Shown here: positions 21,401 through 29,707 of the stretch, piece after piece
Numbering within the stretch: position 1 is the stretch's first letter
How the letters are laid out: each line of letters begins with the position of its first letter
Source: Caecitellus pseudoparvulus
Taxonomy: Eukaryota > Bigyra: Bicosoecida
DNA: 64,000 nt
Direction: 5' to 3'
Assembly: GCA_965644315.1 (NCBI GenBank)
Contig: CBFFRQ010000067.1
Coordinates: 186,001 to 250,000 of the forward strand
Made by a program: the position numbers and the translations under genes
The notes under the pieces: generated by a model
Database searches by the model: none
What the model saw: only the letters and a program-made list of their open reading frames with translations
What the model was told of the DNA's origin: nothing

Positions 21401-22333
21401 ATTCAGGCGCTGACCTAGCACTAGTCCCCGTATAATCCCAGCGCACTTTGACGCCCACTCGCCTTCACCACCCTCCCCCGCCCACACGGGCATCTTGAAC
21501 TCACTCCGCCACTCCAACACCATGCCCTCACCATCTCCACGCAGGAACGCACGCCCACCGCCAACCAAACCCACAGCCACACTCGCTCCCACGCCATCGC
21601 CCTCCACCACCTCCACCTCCGGCACACCAAGACTCCCAAGCTTGCCCAGTGCGTATGCCATCCCCGCCACATCAACCGCTGCGTCTACCAAGTCACTTTC
21701 AGCACTCTCACGAAGCCGCTCAGAAGCAGCAATCAGTACGGCCTGAGCAGTCCCCACACACTCGCCCACCTCCGCCCCCCCCACTGCAAGCTCCCCTTCT
21801 GACAATATCTTCAGGCTCAGACTAGGCAACTCAAAGGCGTGCTCGGCAGCCCACACAGCCAAGGCACGCAAAAGCGCTTCCTTCCCAGGTGACTCACCGG
21901 CTGTGGCGGTGACTCCAGTCCATGCACCCACAATGCTCCTGTACACACGGTTCAGCCGTGCCCTATCCACCCACTCATCTCGCACCAGTGTCCCCTTCAC
22001 CATTTCTTCCAAGGCGTCCTGAGCCACCTGCACACACCAGCACAGCCGCTTCAAGCCTCGCTCAGCTCGGGCATGCACCTTGCCCCTCACTTCCTCCAGC
22101 ACCCGCACCAGCCCAGTCTCAACACGCCCCAGTGCCTCCAGCTGCCCCTCCACACCAAGCCACTGCCCCGTCTCGGGCATGGCCTCCCCCACTGCGCCCG
22201 CCAGGCCCAACAGTGCTTCGACAACTTCGCCTCGCACAGCGACGCTATTCACGCATGGCCCTCGAGCCACATCGATCAACGCATCCACAGGGCCGATGCC
22301 TGTGGTCATCCTACCTGCGCCTGATGCAGACAT
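18425..22333 (-). CDS. Sel1-like repeat protein with novel N-terminal region
   Basis: A 1,302-residue single-exon frame. Residues from about 640 to the end are ~18 Sel1-type TPR repeats of 36 residues, each containing LG-MY--G-GV-KD--EAVRWYR-AAEQG. Sel1 repeats form superhelical scaffolds for protein contacts, for example in ER-associated degradation (SEL1L/Hrd3) and chitin-synthase regulation (Chs4). The first ~640 residues are Val/Gly/Ala-rich and match nothing I recognise; no signal peptide or membrane helix is evident, so a cytosolic scaffold is more likely than an ER protein. The repeats nearest the C-terminus are nearly identical in DNA, while those nearest the N-terminus differ, showing recent expansion of one end. 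The ATG at 22333 is the first in a frame that stays open further upstream. Confidence 0.85.
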   Translation of the reverse strand: MSASGAGRMTTGIGPVDALIDVARGPCVNSVAVRGEVVEALLGLAGAVGEAMPETGQWLGVEGQLEALGRVETGLVRVLEEVRGKVHARAERGLKRLCWCVQVAQDALEEMVKGTLVRDEWVDRARLNRVYRSIVGAWTGVTATAGESPGKEALLRALAVWAAEHAFELPSLSLKILSEGELAVGGAEVGECVGTAQAVLIAASERLRESAESDLVDAAVDVAGMAYALGKLGSLGVPEVEVVEGDGVGASVAVGLVGGGRAFLRGDGEGMVLEWRSEFKMPVWAGEGGEGEWASKCAGIIRGLVLGQRLNAWADAAGVAAPVQALRGVAVRVDQRHASGAGPLGAWTCLVLQVTVDAGVAVTDLVGDEAWDDVEGDVKAVVARKCLGVLSACEESGAGYAGGGVLGALIVEGTRGMGGGVGGVVGDVLRGAASVRLCAGSVGQVVGEAGCGEWSDALGDMLGTECGGGGGEGGCGVLASFDEGGVWGGSVDEGGCDELVCAAQRFGGMGVDGVGWAREELSEGKMGRVWDAVAGDGGNAQDLWDGMRGWQAEVRVRGDVRKAGRCSGLVDVAGIVGHLFGQGSKGSGCVGVWGCLVGGGDVVSKVVEHMKDVAGIHDGVWCGKEAVDVERMRIAAEDEDVWDCWELGRMYMDGKGVAKDEAEAVRWFRAAAEQGHAGGQTNLGWMYEEGRGVVKDYVQAVRWYRAAAEQGHAWGQSNLGLMYANGTGVGKDEAEAVRWFRAAAEQGHAGGQVNLGLMYANGTGVGKDEAEAVRWFRAAAEQGDANCQYNLGVVYANGMGVVKDDAEAVRWFRAAAEQGYAEGQFYLGLMYANGKGVVKDDVEAVRWYRVAAEQGHALGQFYIGWMYERGRGVVKDEAEAVRWYRAAAEQGYAEGQYSLGLMYEEGRGVVKDEAEAVRWYRAAAEQGHAGGQTNLGVMYATGRGVAKDETEAVRCYRAAAEQGDVSGQTSLGLMFEHGVGVAKDDAEAVRWYRAAAEQGDVSGQTSLGLMFEHGVGVAKDDAEAVRWYRAAAEQGDVSGQTSLGLMFEHGVGVAKDDAEAVRWYRVAAEQGHAGGQTNLGVMYATGRGVAKDETEAVRCYRAAAEQGDVSGQTSLGLMFEHGVGVAKDDAEAVRWYRAAAEQGDTGGQSNLGLMYTDGRGVEKDDAEAVRWYRVAAEQGHAGGQTNLGVMYATGRGVAKDETEAVRCYRAAAEQGDVSGQTSLGLMFEHGVGVAKDDAEAVRWYRAAAEQGDVSGQTSLGLMFEHGVGVAKDDAEAVRWYRAAAEQGSSSAIANLKRKGLWP
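18440..20420 (-). repeat. Tandem 108-bp Sel1-repeat array (~18 units)
   Basis: The unit is 108 bp (36 codons). Units in 18475-19560 include several that look identical over the whole 108 bp (starting near 18475, 18583, 18907, 19231 and 19339). They alternate with two other subtypes, giving a higher-order pattern. Units from 19560 to 20420 are diverged. Confidence 0.92.
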
Positions 22334-22970
22334 ATCGTCAAATCTGCTGTCTGTGGGCGTGGGCGAGTTGAGAGTTGTCACATGCCTTGTGGCGAGCACT
22401 TGTCACAACTCGCGTTGCACGTACCAATTTCCGCGACCTTGAACCAGCCACGCCAGCCGCCAGCGCTGCTCGCTGCGCGCTCAATGCAGCTCAGAACAGT
22501 CACTCCTCTAACAGAAGTGACCTGCTTATTGCCATTGAAATATCTATGGCGTCGGTAATTTGCCCTGATCCCACTTCTGCTGCACTCCGTTCCAGTGGCT
22601 TTCCGGAGCGCATCGCATGCCCCCCCCAACTTGCTCAGACCCGACTGTCGCCCAATCCAGCTGCAGACTTGATCCCTAGTGCTTCCACTGACACTCCTCT
22701 GACCTTTTCCTCATCGTGAGACCCACTTCGAACACTGTGGAAGGCAAGGCCGCCCCTTCAGCTTGTCGATCGGGTGTGTGAGGCGCGAGATACTTCTCTA
22801 CACTTCGATGCTGAGAACGGGCTGGAGGGCGAGATAGCCTTGTTCAATAGCTCCTTGTGTTATGCACTCATCCTCGCAGCCAAGCTTTCCCGCTCTGACT
22901 GGCGCTGCCAACGCTGAGCGCAGCGCCTGAAGGGCAGAGCTTGCTGCAGGTGCACTGCTTGCTGTGGAAG
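22334..22970. other. Divergent intergenic region with unresolved coding signal
   Basis: 637 bp between the Sel1 gene and the plus-strand gene at 22971. A plus-strand frame at 22762-22914 reads like protein (FDAENGLEGEIALFNSSLCY) and follows a good acceptor (CCCCTTCAG at 22753-22761). Another plus frame, 22546-22715, ends at a GTGAGA donor. I could not join these to each other or to 22971 in phase, so they may be alternative 5' exons, a tiny separate gene, or chance. Confidence 0.3.
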
Positions 22971-24520
22971 ATGTGTCATCGTCAGAGTGCCCCTGTGCAT
23001 TGTGGATCTGTCTCACTTTCCCCGCCCACTGTCACCAGCTTTCCTGTTGAGCAGCAGTTCACACGGCAAGGGCCGTCGGGACAAATTATCCGCTCGATTC
23101 AGGTCCTGCACGCGACAGCCGTGGCTGCCCACACTGTGCAAGCCACCCCACTCCAGTGGCTCTGTGCGCGCGAACGGTGTGCCCGGCTGCAGTACTTCCA
23201 CCTGGCCAGCTCACAAGATCGCCAAGCAGATGCGGTGGGCAGCGAGTGCACACTCTTCTGCCCTGTGCCGCCCGCGGTGGTGGCCAACGCCTGGACAGCA
23301 GGGACACAGAGCGAGCTGGCACCTGAAACGCATGAACTCCCATCAAACCGTGTCCAGCTGCACAGCTTGAAGCTGGACTTAACTCCCTGGTGGCAGCTGC
23401 CCTTCCGCCGCCTGTTTGCAGTGTCAGCCAGCGCCCTGGTCGGCAGCCCTAGCTTCCCGCCCCTGCAAGTGCGTTCACAGGACATCAGCACAGTGGCTGC
23501 AAGCTCCAGTCTCCCCACTCAGGGCAGCCCCTCGTTCGAGGCATGGGCGGCGCTGGCCGAGCAGAAGGGTGTATCGCAGGGACAAACTTGCTCAGCAGCT
23601 CGGAAGGACACACCATCGCGCCAGAGTGGGTGGACACCCTAGCTGAAGCACCGGCCACTGCCCACACATCCCTTCCCTTGCTATGGAACCGCTCTGTCAC
23701 GGGAAGTCTCGTCCCAGTGATGCCCGTGGCGGTTGCTGGTGATTTCTCCTTGCCAGGTGCGCTGCCCGCCCACCTGCGTCGCAGCGGCGCCCAAACTGTG
23801 GAAAGCTACTTCTTCGCAAAGAAGCTGGCCAAGTGGGCCAAACACCACCCGGCACGTCATTCAGACGCACCTGCCAGCTCACATGACATCAGGCCCATGC
23901 AAGGCAGGGCAACCTTGCCGGCTGACGTGTGTCTGGGCAGCGTCGTGCTGACTGATGTACCGGACACCCACACCTGGCCCGAGTGTCCGTTTGTGCCTGA
24001 CACAGCTGAACACGTGGCGCATGAGGCATTGAGTGCTGGCCTGGACAGCGAGTTCGCAGCTGTTTCTGCGGAGCTTGGCGTGCTCGCCATGCCTGTGCTT
24101 CACTTGGGCAAGGCGCTGACGTCCGAGGGCGCCACACGTGCCATGGTCCAGATGCACGGACCTGCATATGACGCATCCATCGCCTTTACCAGTGTCGCTG
24201 AGAGTGGCGGCATGCGATACCGCAAACGAGGTGCAGTGCCCACCTTGGCTGTGCGCCCTGATGCCGCCGGTTCCCTTCCAGCCGTTCCATGGTGTGTCAG
24301 TGCTGCCGAGCCCGCGGAGTTTTCGTTTGAAGGGGTGGAGGACGTCGGTCTCGCAGATGCAGAGAAGAAGCCACTGTTGCTGGTCCTTCATCCTCCCCAC
24401 TCAGCCTCTTCCCACCAGCCGCTTGGCAAGTGCCGCTGGACTGGACTCGTGCATTCCTACCCAAGCGCGACACGAGCTACTGCTGGCACGCTCACCCCCC
24501 TTGTAAACAATGCACACTAA
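22971..24520 (+). CDS. Unrecognised protein, two-exon model
   Basis: Proposed exons 22971-23468 and 23528-24520 give 496 residues. The two halves lie in different frames. The 59-nt intron from GTGCGT (23469) to GGGCAG (23527) restores continuity and uses the donor most common in this window. Both halves read like protein (LKLDLTPWWQLPFRRLF; AELGVLAMPVLHLGKALT), but I recognise no family, signal peptide or membrane helix. The N-terminus is uncertain: the first exon's frame is open upstream of the ATG, and coding-like sequence exists at 22762-22914. The alternative is a frameshift between two genes. The stop is 74 nt from that of the opposing membrane-protein gene. Confidence 0.5.
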
Positions 24521-24594
24521 AGGACACACTAGAAATCACAGCAGGGCTGTGCAAGCTCCTGCAAGTATAGGCACGTTGGAAAAGCCGGCCATCT

Positions 24595-26782
24595 TCATGC
24601 TTGCTCCCGCACGCCGCACGCGTCGTAGTACCAGCCCCCGCTGCCGTCGTCAAAGGGGCAGTACCGGGCAGGAGCGAAGCGGTCCGTGATGGCAAAGGTG
24701 ACCATGACAGCCCCCACTGTGATGAAGTGCAGCGCCCACCAGCTGGGCAGGAAGGCAAAGGCGTGCAGCAAGCGAGTGGCCAGCTGCTCCGCCTGGAACA
24801 GCAGCGTGAACTGCCACCCCAAGCTGGGGGTCGTGCCTTGAGGCAGGCACTGTGCCATGGCGGCATGCACGGCTTGAGGCTGCACCGGCTCCCAGATGTG
24901 GCAGTCCTCATCTGCCAACTGCACGGCATGTGCAGACCGCACAGTCGCCACGTACTGCTCCGCTGCTGGCCCAGCATTGGGCGGGCAGCAGGCGTTGCAC
25001 AGCGTGCAGGTTCGGGCTGGGTCGCGGTCGAAGCCTGCCCAGGAACACGCCCCTGGGGCCCTGTCAGCCGTAGCGCTGGCCATGGGGGACGCTGAAGCTT
25101 GTGGTGTGCTGGGCGAGGACCGGTGTGTGGGGCTGCCCGAGTCCTCAGCCAGGGGGTTGCCAGCAGCGAGGGGCGTGGTGGCTGGACCAGCATCGCTGTC
25201 GTCCACCAGTGCTGGCGCCAGGGTGGACAGTGAAGCGCCTGCCTTGGGAGAGGCTTTGCTCGGCACGCCATCCTCCAGCGCGCCTGCGTGCACGAGGGAA
25301 GCGGGCACTGGCACATACCCAGTCCGCTCGCCCCACACCGTGTGCAGCAGCCAGTACAGGACGTAGGGAAAGACATCCGTGCCGAACTCCAGCAGCAGCT
25401 GGATGGCCACCCGCGCGATGATGGTGGGCAGGCCCAGTGGCGGCCCGCCCTGGCTGGAGGGAATGCGCCACAGCGCCACGAGGGGGATCATGACGAGGAT
25501 GGCGACGTCCTCACACATGGTGTCTAGGAGCAGGAAGCTGTAGAAGGAGCTGTTCATGCGCCGCGCCGCCTTGCGCTGCTCTGGCAGTGGCGGTTGCTGC
25601 CTGTTGCGCGTGCAGGGCAGGGCGCGCCACAGGGCTTCGTACGCTGCGTCGCGCTGCGGCATGCTGATGCGCATGGTCACTTCGACCGACGAGATGATGA
25701 CGGAGACGATGATGGTGATTGTAATGGACTCGGTGGCTGTCACGAACAGGCGTCCCAGTGCTGCGCCCAGCGACATGATCGGCAGCAACATCCAAGGCAG
25801 CACGCGGAACGGCAGCGTGTCCGCGAAGTGCATGCGCAGCAGGAAGCGCATGATGGCCAGGACGAACTCCAGGGACAGGGGCCACACGAAAATGCGCAGC
25901 AGCACGCGGGAGGCAGTGTCGCCCGTGTCGAATAGCGGCGCCACGCCGTACATCAGCACCACGCCCAGCACGATCAGGGCGAGGTTGTACCGCACTGCAA
26001 AGGCGACGGGCTTGCGCACAAACTTGAACGCCGCACCTCGAAGCTGCATGACCCACGATACGACGACGGGGATCTGCGAAGAAGGGCGGTGCGCGGGGGC
26101 AGGTGCACCAGTGCAACATACAAGGGACATGGTTCGCGTCCGCACGTGAACAAGGGTTGCGACGAGAGTGGACACGGTTTCCACAAAGGCTGAGCTCGTC
26201 AGCATGTTCAGGGTCAGCGTGACGAAGCTGCGCACTGAGTTGCTGAGGAAGGGCAGGAGGAGGAAGGGGACGGTCCAGCTCCAGCCCGGTGGCAGAGTCC
26301 ACGCAACGACGCCCAGCCAGATGCTGATGCCCGTGCCGAACGCCATGAACCATGCAGAGACATTGGCTTGGAGGGCAAGAGCCCAGTACAGACTCCCCTG
26401 CGAAGCAGCGCGGGAGTGGCGTGCTCTGGCGCTGCTGCAGCGCGCCCAGGCGAGCCATCGCGGGCAAAGCGTGCAGAGAGCCAGAGGCTGAAACACCCAC
26501 CGATGCGATGGGCGTCTGCAGCGAAGCGAGAGACGCGTCATCCAGAGATTCCCCTGCAAACGTCGAGTTCCCTCGTTCGTACGGCAAGTGGGGGCCCCCT
26601 GGGAGGCCAGCTGTGGTGCGCGGCGGGGAAGGGAGCGCAGTGTGCGGGGAGTGCCGGAGGTTGCTGCGGCGACCGGCGCAATGGAACGCACCTGCAGTCT
26701 CCAACGCCCACCGCGACACGAAGAAGAAACCACACAGCAGAGCAGTACATAACGTAGCAGTAGCCAATGCCACAGCCTTCAT
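24595..26782 (-). CDS. Unrecognised polytopic membrane protein (about ten TM helices)
   Basis: Exons in transcript order 26782-26501, 26397-26146 and 26073-24595, giving 670 residues. It starts with a signal-anchor-like segment (ATLCTALLCGFFFVSRW), followed by a Ser/Pro/Gly-rich stretch and then roughly nine further hydrophobic helices (for example YNLALIVLGVVLMYGVAP, MLLPIMSLGAALGRLF and ITITIIVSVIISS). A Ser/Pro/Ala-rich hydrophilic loop near 450-520 leads into a short Cys cluster, CTLCNACCPP. The last helix is WALHFITVGAVMVTFAI. I recognise no transporter or receptor family. The second intron (26145-26074) is 72 nt, divisible by three and free of stops, so retention would insert 24 residues without breaking the frame. 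It is divergent from the ankyrin-like gene and convergent with the unknown gene ending at 24520. Confidence 0.68.
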
Positions 26783-28186
26783 CTGCACCGCGTGACACCT
26801 GTGTGGCGCGAGAGCGGGGCCGATGTGGAGCATGCGATGACAGAGCAGCTGAAACGCCGACACACGCACACTGCGCTCCGCAGCATGGCTGAAGGCGCCT
26901 TGCCGAATGCAGGAGTTGACTGGACAGTCTTCATGCCAGCTGTGTGAGGTGGGTCGGCTGAAGTCGCCATGCTCCCAACGCTGGACGCCTGGATCGGGCC
27001 AGCTCCCGCAGTGACGTGTGAGATTGGCCAGCTGTGAATTGCGATGCCACGCAGGACTGGGCCGACCCAGGCCCCATGCACGGGGAGGTGGGCAAGTGCA
27101 ATGGAATGGCGGCGGATAGATGCGCAGGTCCCGGGACACCTTGTGTAGCTTTGAAGTATACACCTAGTCAGTCTGGACTCGGCTGTGCAGCTGAACAGGG
27201 TGGGGGGAGCTTGTGCTGATGAAAGGCGCCCAAGTCTGTCTGTCCCTGCCAAGTCTGGGCATGAGCACGCGCAAAAAGGAAGAGGGCAAGAAGCACGCTT
27301 CTAGGGAAGGGTGGCTCTTTGCAGACCTTGTAGGCAGTTGCCTGGAACAGAGTTAGGCTTGGACGTTGAATGCGCGATCAATCCTGCTTCCCCTGTGACT
27401 CGCCTGCATGCACGGATGTGCGTTGTGGGCGAGCAGCCGTGAAGGACACGCGACCTCGGCCGTCCATACGACGACCATCTGAGACCTACACACACCAGGC
27501 AAGCCACGATAGATGCTGTCATGCTGCCCATGACCGCCACCAGCACGACGAGGGCCATGTGCAGGGCAGGGAAGGCGTGTGCGGGCAGGAAGCGCCCGGC
27601 ACCGCAGCAGGCACGCTCACTGGCGCGTGCTGCAGTGACAGCCGCTGCTTGGAGTGCCTTGTCTGCACCTGTGGCATGTGCAAGGCGGACTGCTTGCTGT
27701 GGCGTGTACTGCATGCGGTACCCCATCGTGCAGTAGGCAGGCATTCACGCCCCCGTGGCAGCAAGTGTTCTAGTCTCCGCCACTGCCGCCACGCCAGCAC
27801 ACTTAGCACTCCCACCGTGACAGCCAAGCACTGCAGCGTCAAAGAGGCAGCGTAGTCGCCCACATCAGCTGAATGTTGGCACCAATGTGCTCCCAGTCAG
27901 TCCTGCACTCCTTCCCTCTCAATGCTTGAATCATCAACTCTCCCCCGCTTGGATAAAGTGGAAAGCTCTCCCAAGCTGTTGCCAATAGCCTACATTTGAC
28001 AAGGGGGGGAGGCTTGTGCTCCCGTGCCTGACCGTTGAGCTTGTGACTTGCCAGCCATTCATTGTGAGCCACGTCAGTGTCAGCAATACCTGCCGCATCA
28101 CCCAAGACCCAGCTACAAACAAAACGCAGCATCTAAATTCTCATTGTAAACTGTCCAGTCTGGCATTCAGTGCCACACTTGCCAGG
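26783..28186. other. Long divergent intergenic region
   Basis: 1,404 bp between two divergent start codons. It should contain two promoters and 5' UTRs. One minus-strand frame at 27744-27301 is listed separately as a doubtful gene. Another minus-strand frame near 27860-27745 encodes a hydrophobic stretch (LAVTVGVLSVLAW) that could be an upstream exon of it, but I found no in-phase join. Confidence 0.4.
27301..27744 (-). CDS. Possible small membrane protein (doubtful)
   Basis: A 147-residue frame from an ATG. It has one hydrophobic segment (MALVVLVAVMGSMTASIVAC) preceded by a helical Ala-rich stretch (ADKALQAAAVTAARASE). The C-terminal part is not distinctive. It might be the last exon of a longer minus-strand gene whose earlier exon lies near 27745-27870. 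No family is recognised, and base composition is close to the intergenic background. Confidence 0.28.
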   Translation of the reverse strand: MPAYCTMGYRMQYTPQQAVRLAHATGADKALQAAAVTAARASERACCGAGRFLPAHAFPALHMALVVLVAVMGSMTASIVACLVCVGLRWSSYGRPRSRVLHGCSPTTHIRACRRVTGEAGLIAHSTSKPNSVPGNCLQGLQRATLP

Positions 28187-29458
28187 ATGGCTTCTGCGAA
28201 AGGGGCCGTGGCGCCGGACTTGCCTGCGGAATTTAGGTCAGGGTGTGAATCTGGCAGGGCCGAGGTCATCGCCTCCCTCGCGGGACACAAGGGGGTGAAC
28301 ACCAAGCCTTGCATCGAAGAAGGCATGCTCCTTGCCTGTACAGGTGGTCATGATGGCGTGGTGCGGGCGCTTCTGGACTTGCAGCCAGAGTTGGAACGGC
28401 TTGCGGGCCACGCTCTTGACTTTGGAGCAGGCTTTGCTGCAGCGTGTGGCAAAGGGCACTGCTCGGTGCTGCAGCTCATGCTGACCCATGCGCAGCCAGT
28501 GGACGTGCATGCAGGGGAAGAGGCCGGGTTTCGTGCTGCATGCGGGGGTGGGCAGCTGGATGCCGTTCGGCAGTTGCTGACGCTGGAGGGCGCACAGCGC
28601 GTGAACGTGCACGCCGGGGAGGAGGGCGGCTTCAGGGGGGCTTGCGAGCAGGGCCATGAGCACCTTGTGCGAGAGCTTCTTGGCCTGGGTGAGGACCGCG
28701 CTGTTGACGTGCATGCAGGCAACGAGGCTGCGTTTCGCGGGGCTGCCAAGGAGGGGCGTGCCAACATCGTCTCCCTACTGCTGGGCTTGGACGGCGAGCG
28801 GACTGTGGATGTGCATGCCGACGAGGAGGGTGCCCTTTCCCTTGCCAGTGCAGGAGGATATGTGCAGATTGTGCAGCAGCTGCTGTCTTTGACTGGGAGC
28901 AGGCGGGTGAATGTGCATGCCAGGGAGGAGGCTGCCTTCCGGAACGCCTGTGCTGGGGGATACGCCGAGCTTGTACGCCTCTTCTTGTCGTTGGACGGGG
29001 ACCGAAAGGTGGATGTGCACGCGTGCAGTGAAGGTGGCTTCTTGGCAGCCGTGCGCGCGGGGCACGACGAGGTCGTCGGCCTGCTACTTCAGTTGGAAGG
29101 CGAGCGGCAGGTGGACGTGCATGCCGGCGACGATGCAGCGTTCCAGTGGGCGTGCTTCCTTGGCCACGCCGGCATAGTGAAGCAGCTGCTGGCGCTGGAG
29201 GGATCTCGCAGCATCACAGCAGGCATGCGGGATGGCTTCTTGGCAGCTTGTGAGCAAGCCCACTTTGATGTCGTGCTGCAGCTGCTTCGCATGCCGGCTG
29301 AACGTCGCCCGACCGTGTCTGAGCATGACACTGGGTTGCTCTCTGCCATCCGGAAGGGATACTTGGCGGCAAAGAAGGGGCAAAACAGCGTTGTGTGTGC
29401 TCAGCTGGATGCGCTCGGTCGTTCCCAGCGGCGCGGGAGTCGGTGCTCAATTTCGTGA
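28187..29458 (+). CDS. Ankyrin-like repeat protein
   Basis: A 423-residue single exon starting at MASAKGAVAP. From about residue 30 it is built of ~11 repeats of ~35 residues with the core VDVHA-EEA-FR-AC--G, then a helix ending in LL-LEG-R. This is an ankyrin-type helix-loop-helix repeat in which the usual TPLH-A is replaced by AFRAAC, and the beta-hairpin turn reads VNVHA or VDVHA. Ankyrin repeats mediate protein-protein contacts. No other domain, signal peptide or membrane helix is present; the C-terminus is short and basic (RSQRRGSRCSIS). The frame is open upstream to ~28016 without a better ATG. Partners and location are unknown. Confidence 0.8.
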   Translation: MASAKGAVAPDLPAEFRSGCESGRAEVIASLAGHKGVNTKPCIEEGMLLACTGGHDGVVRALLDLQPELERLAGHALDFGAGFAAACGKGHCSVLQLMLTHAQPVDVHAGEEAGFRAACGGGQLDAVRQLLTLEGAQRVNVHAGEEGGFRGACEQGHEHLVRELLGLGEDRAVDVHAGNEAAFRGAAKEGRANIVSLLLGLDGERTVDVHADEEGALSLASAGGYVQIVQQLLSLTGSRRVNVHAREEAAFRNACAGGYAELVRLFLSLDGDRKVDVHACSEGGFLAAVRAGHDEVVGLLLQLEGERQVDVHAGDDAAFQWACFLGHAGIVKQLLALEGSRSITAGMRDGFLAACEQAHFDVVLQLLRMPAERRPTVSEHDTGLLSAIRKGYLAAKKGQNSVVCAQLDALGRSQRRGSRCSIS

Positions 29459-29707
29459 TCGAGATTGCTGTTGGGCGGCGCGCCAGCTTGCGAAAGAGTG
29501 CACAGTTGGCAGACACTTCCGGCAGATAAAACAGGGCTAAGGTCACAGGCCTCGTGAAAATCCAACCTTCCCCAATGCATGGCAGCTTGTCGACTTTCGC
29601 GTCGGGGGCGTGCGCCCGTCAGCAGGTCAAGTCTTGGAGAGTACCTTCCCAGGACCACAGTAGGCCGCTGGCCGAGGAAACGCGGCTGGGAGCTGGGACA
29701 GCACATC

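Noticed and set aside
22798-23016. Minus-strand frame resembling a last exon
   Set aside because: Its third codon positions are only ~50% GC, lower than the opposing plus frame and other genes here; no upstream exons were found.
23543-23640. Frame change read as a frameshifted pseudogene
   Set aside because: A 59-nt GT-AG intron with the window's commonest donor restores the frame, so an intron is the simpler explanation.
26779-27252. 157-residue minus-strand frame upstream of the membrane-protein gene
   Set aside because: Composition is intergenic-like, and it overlaps the expected 5' UTR; no domain or hydrophobic pattern supports it.
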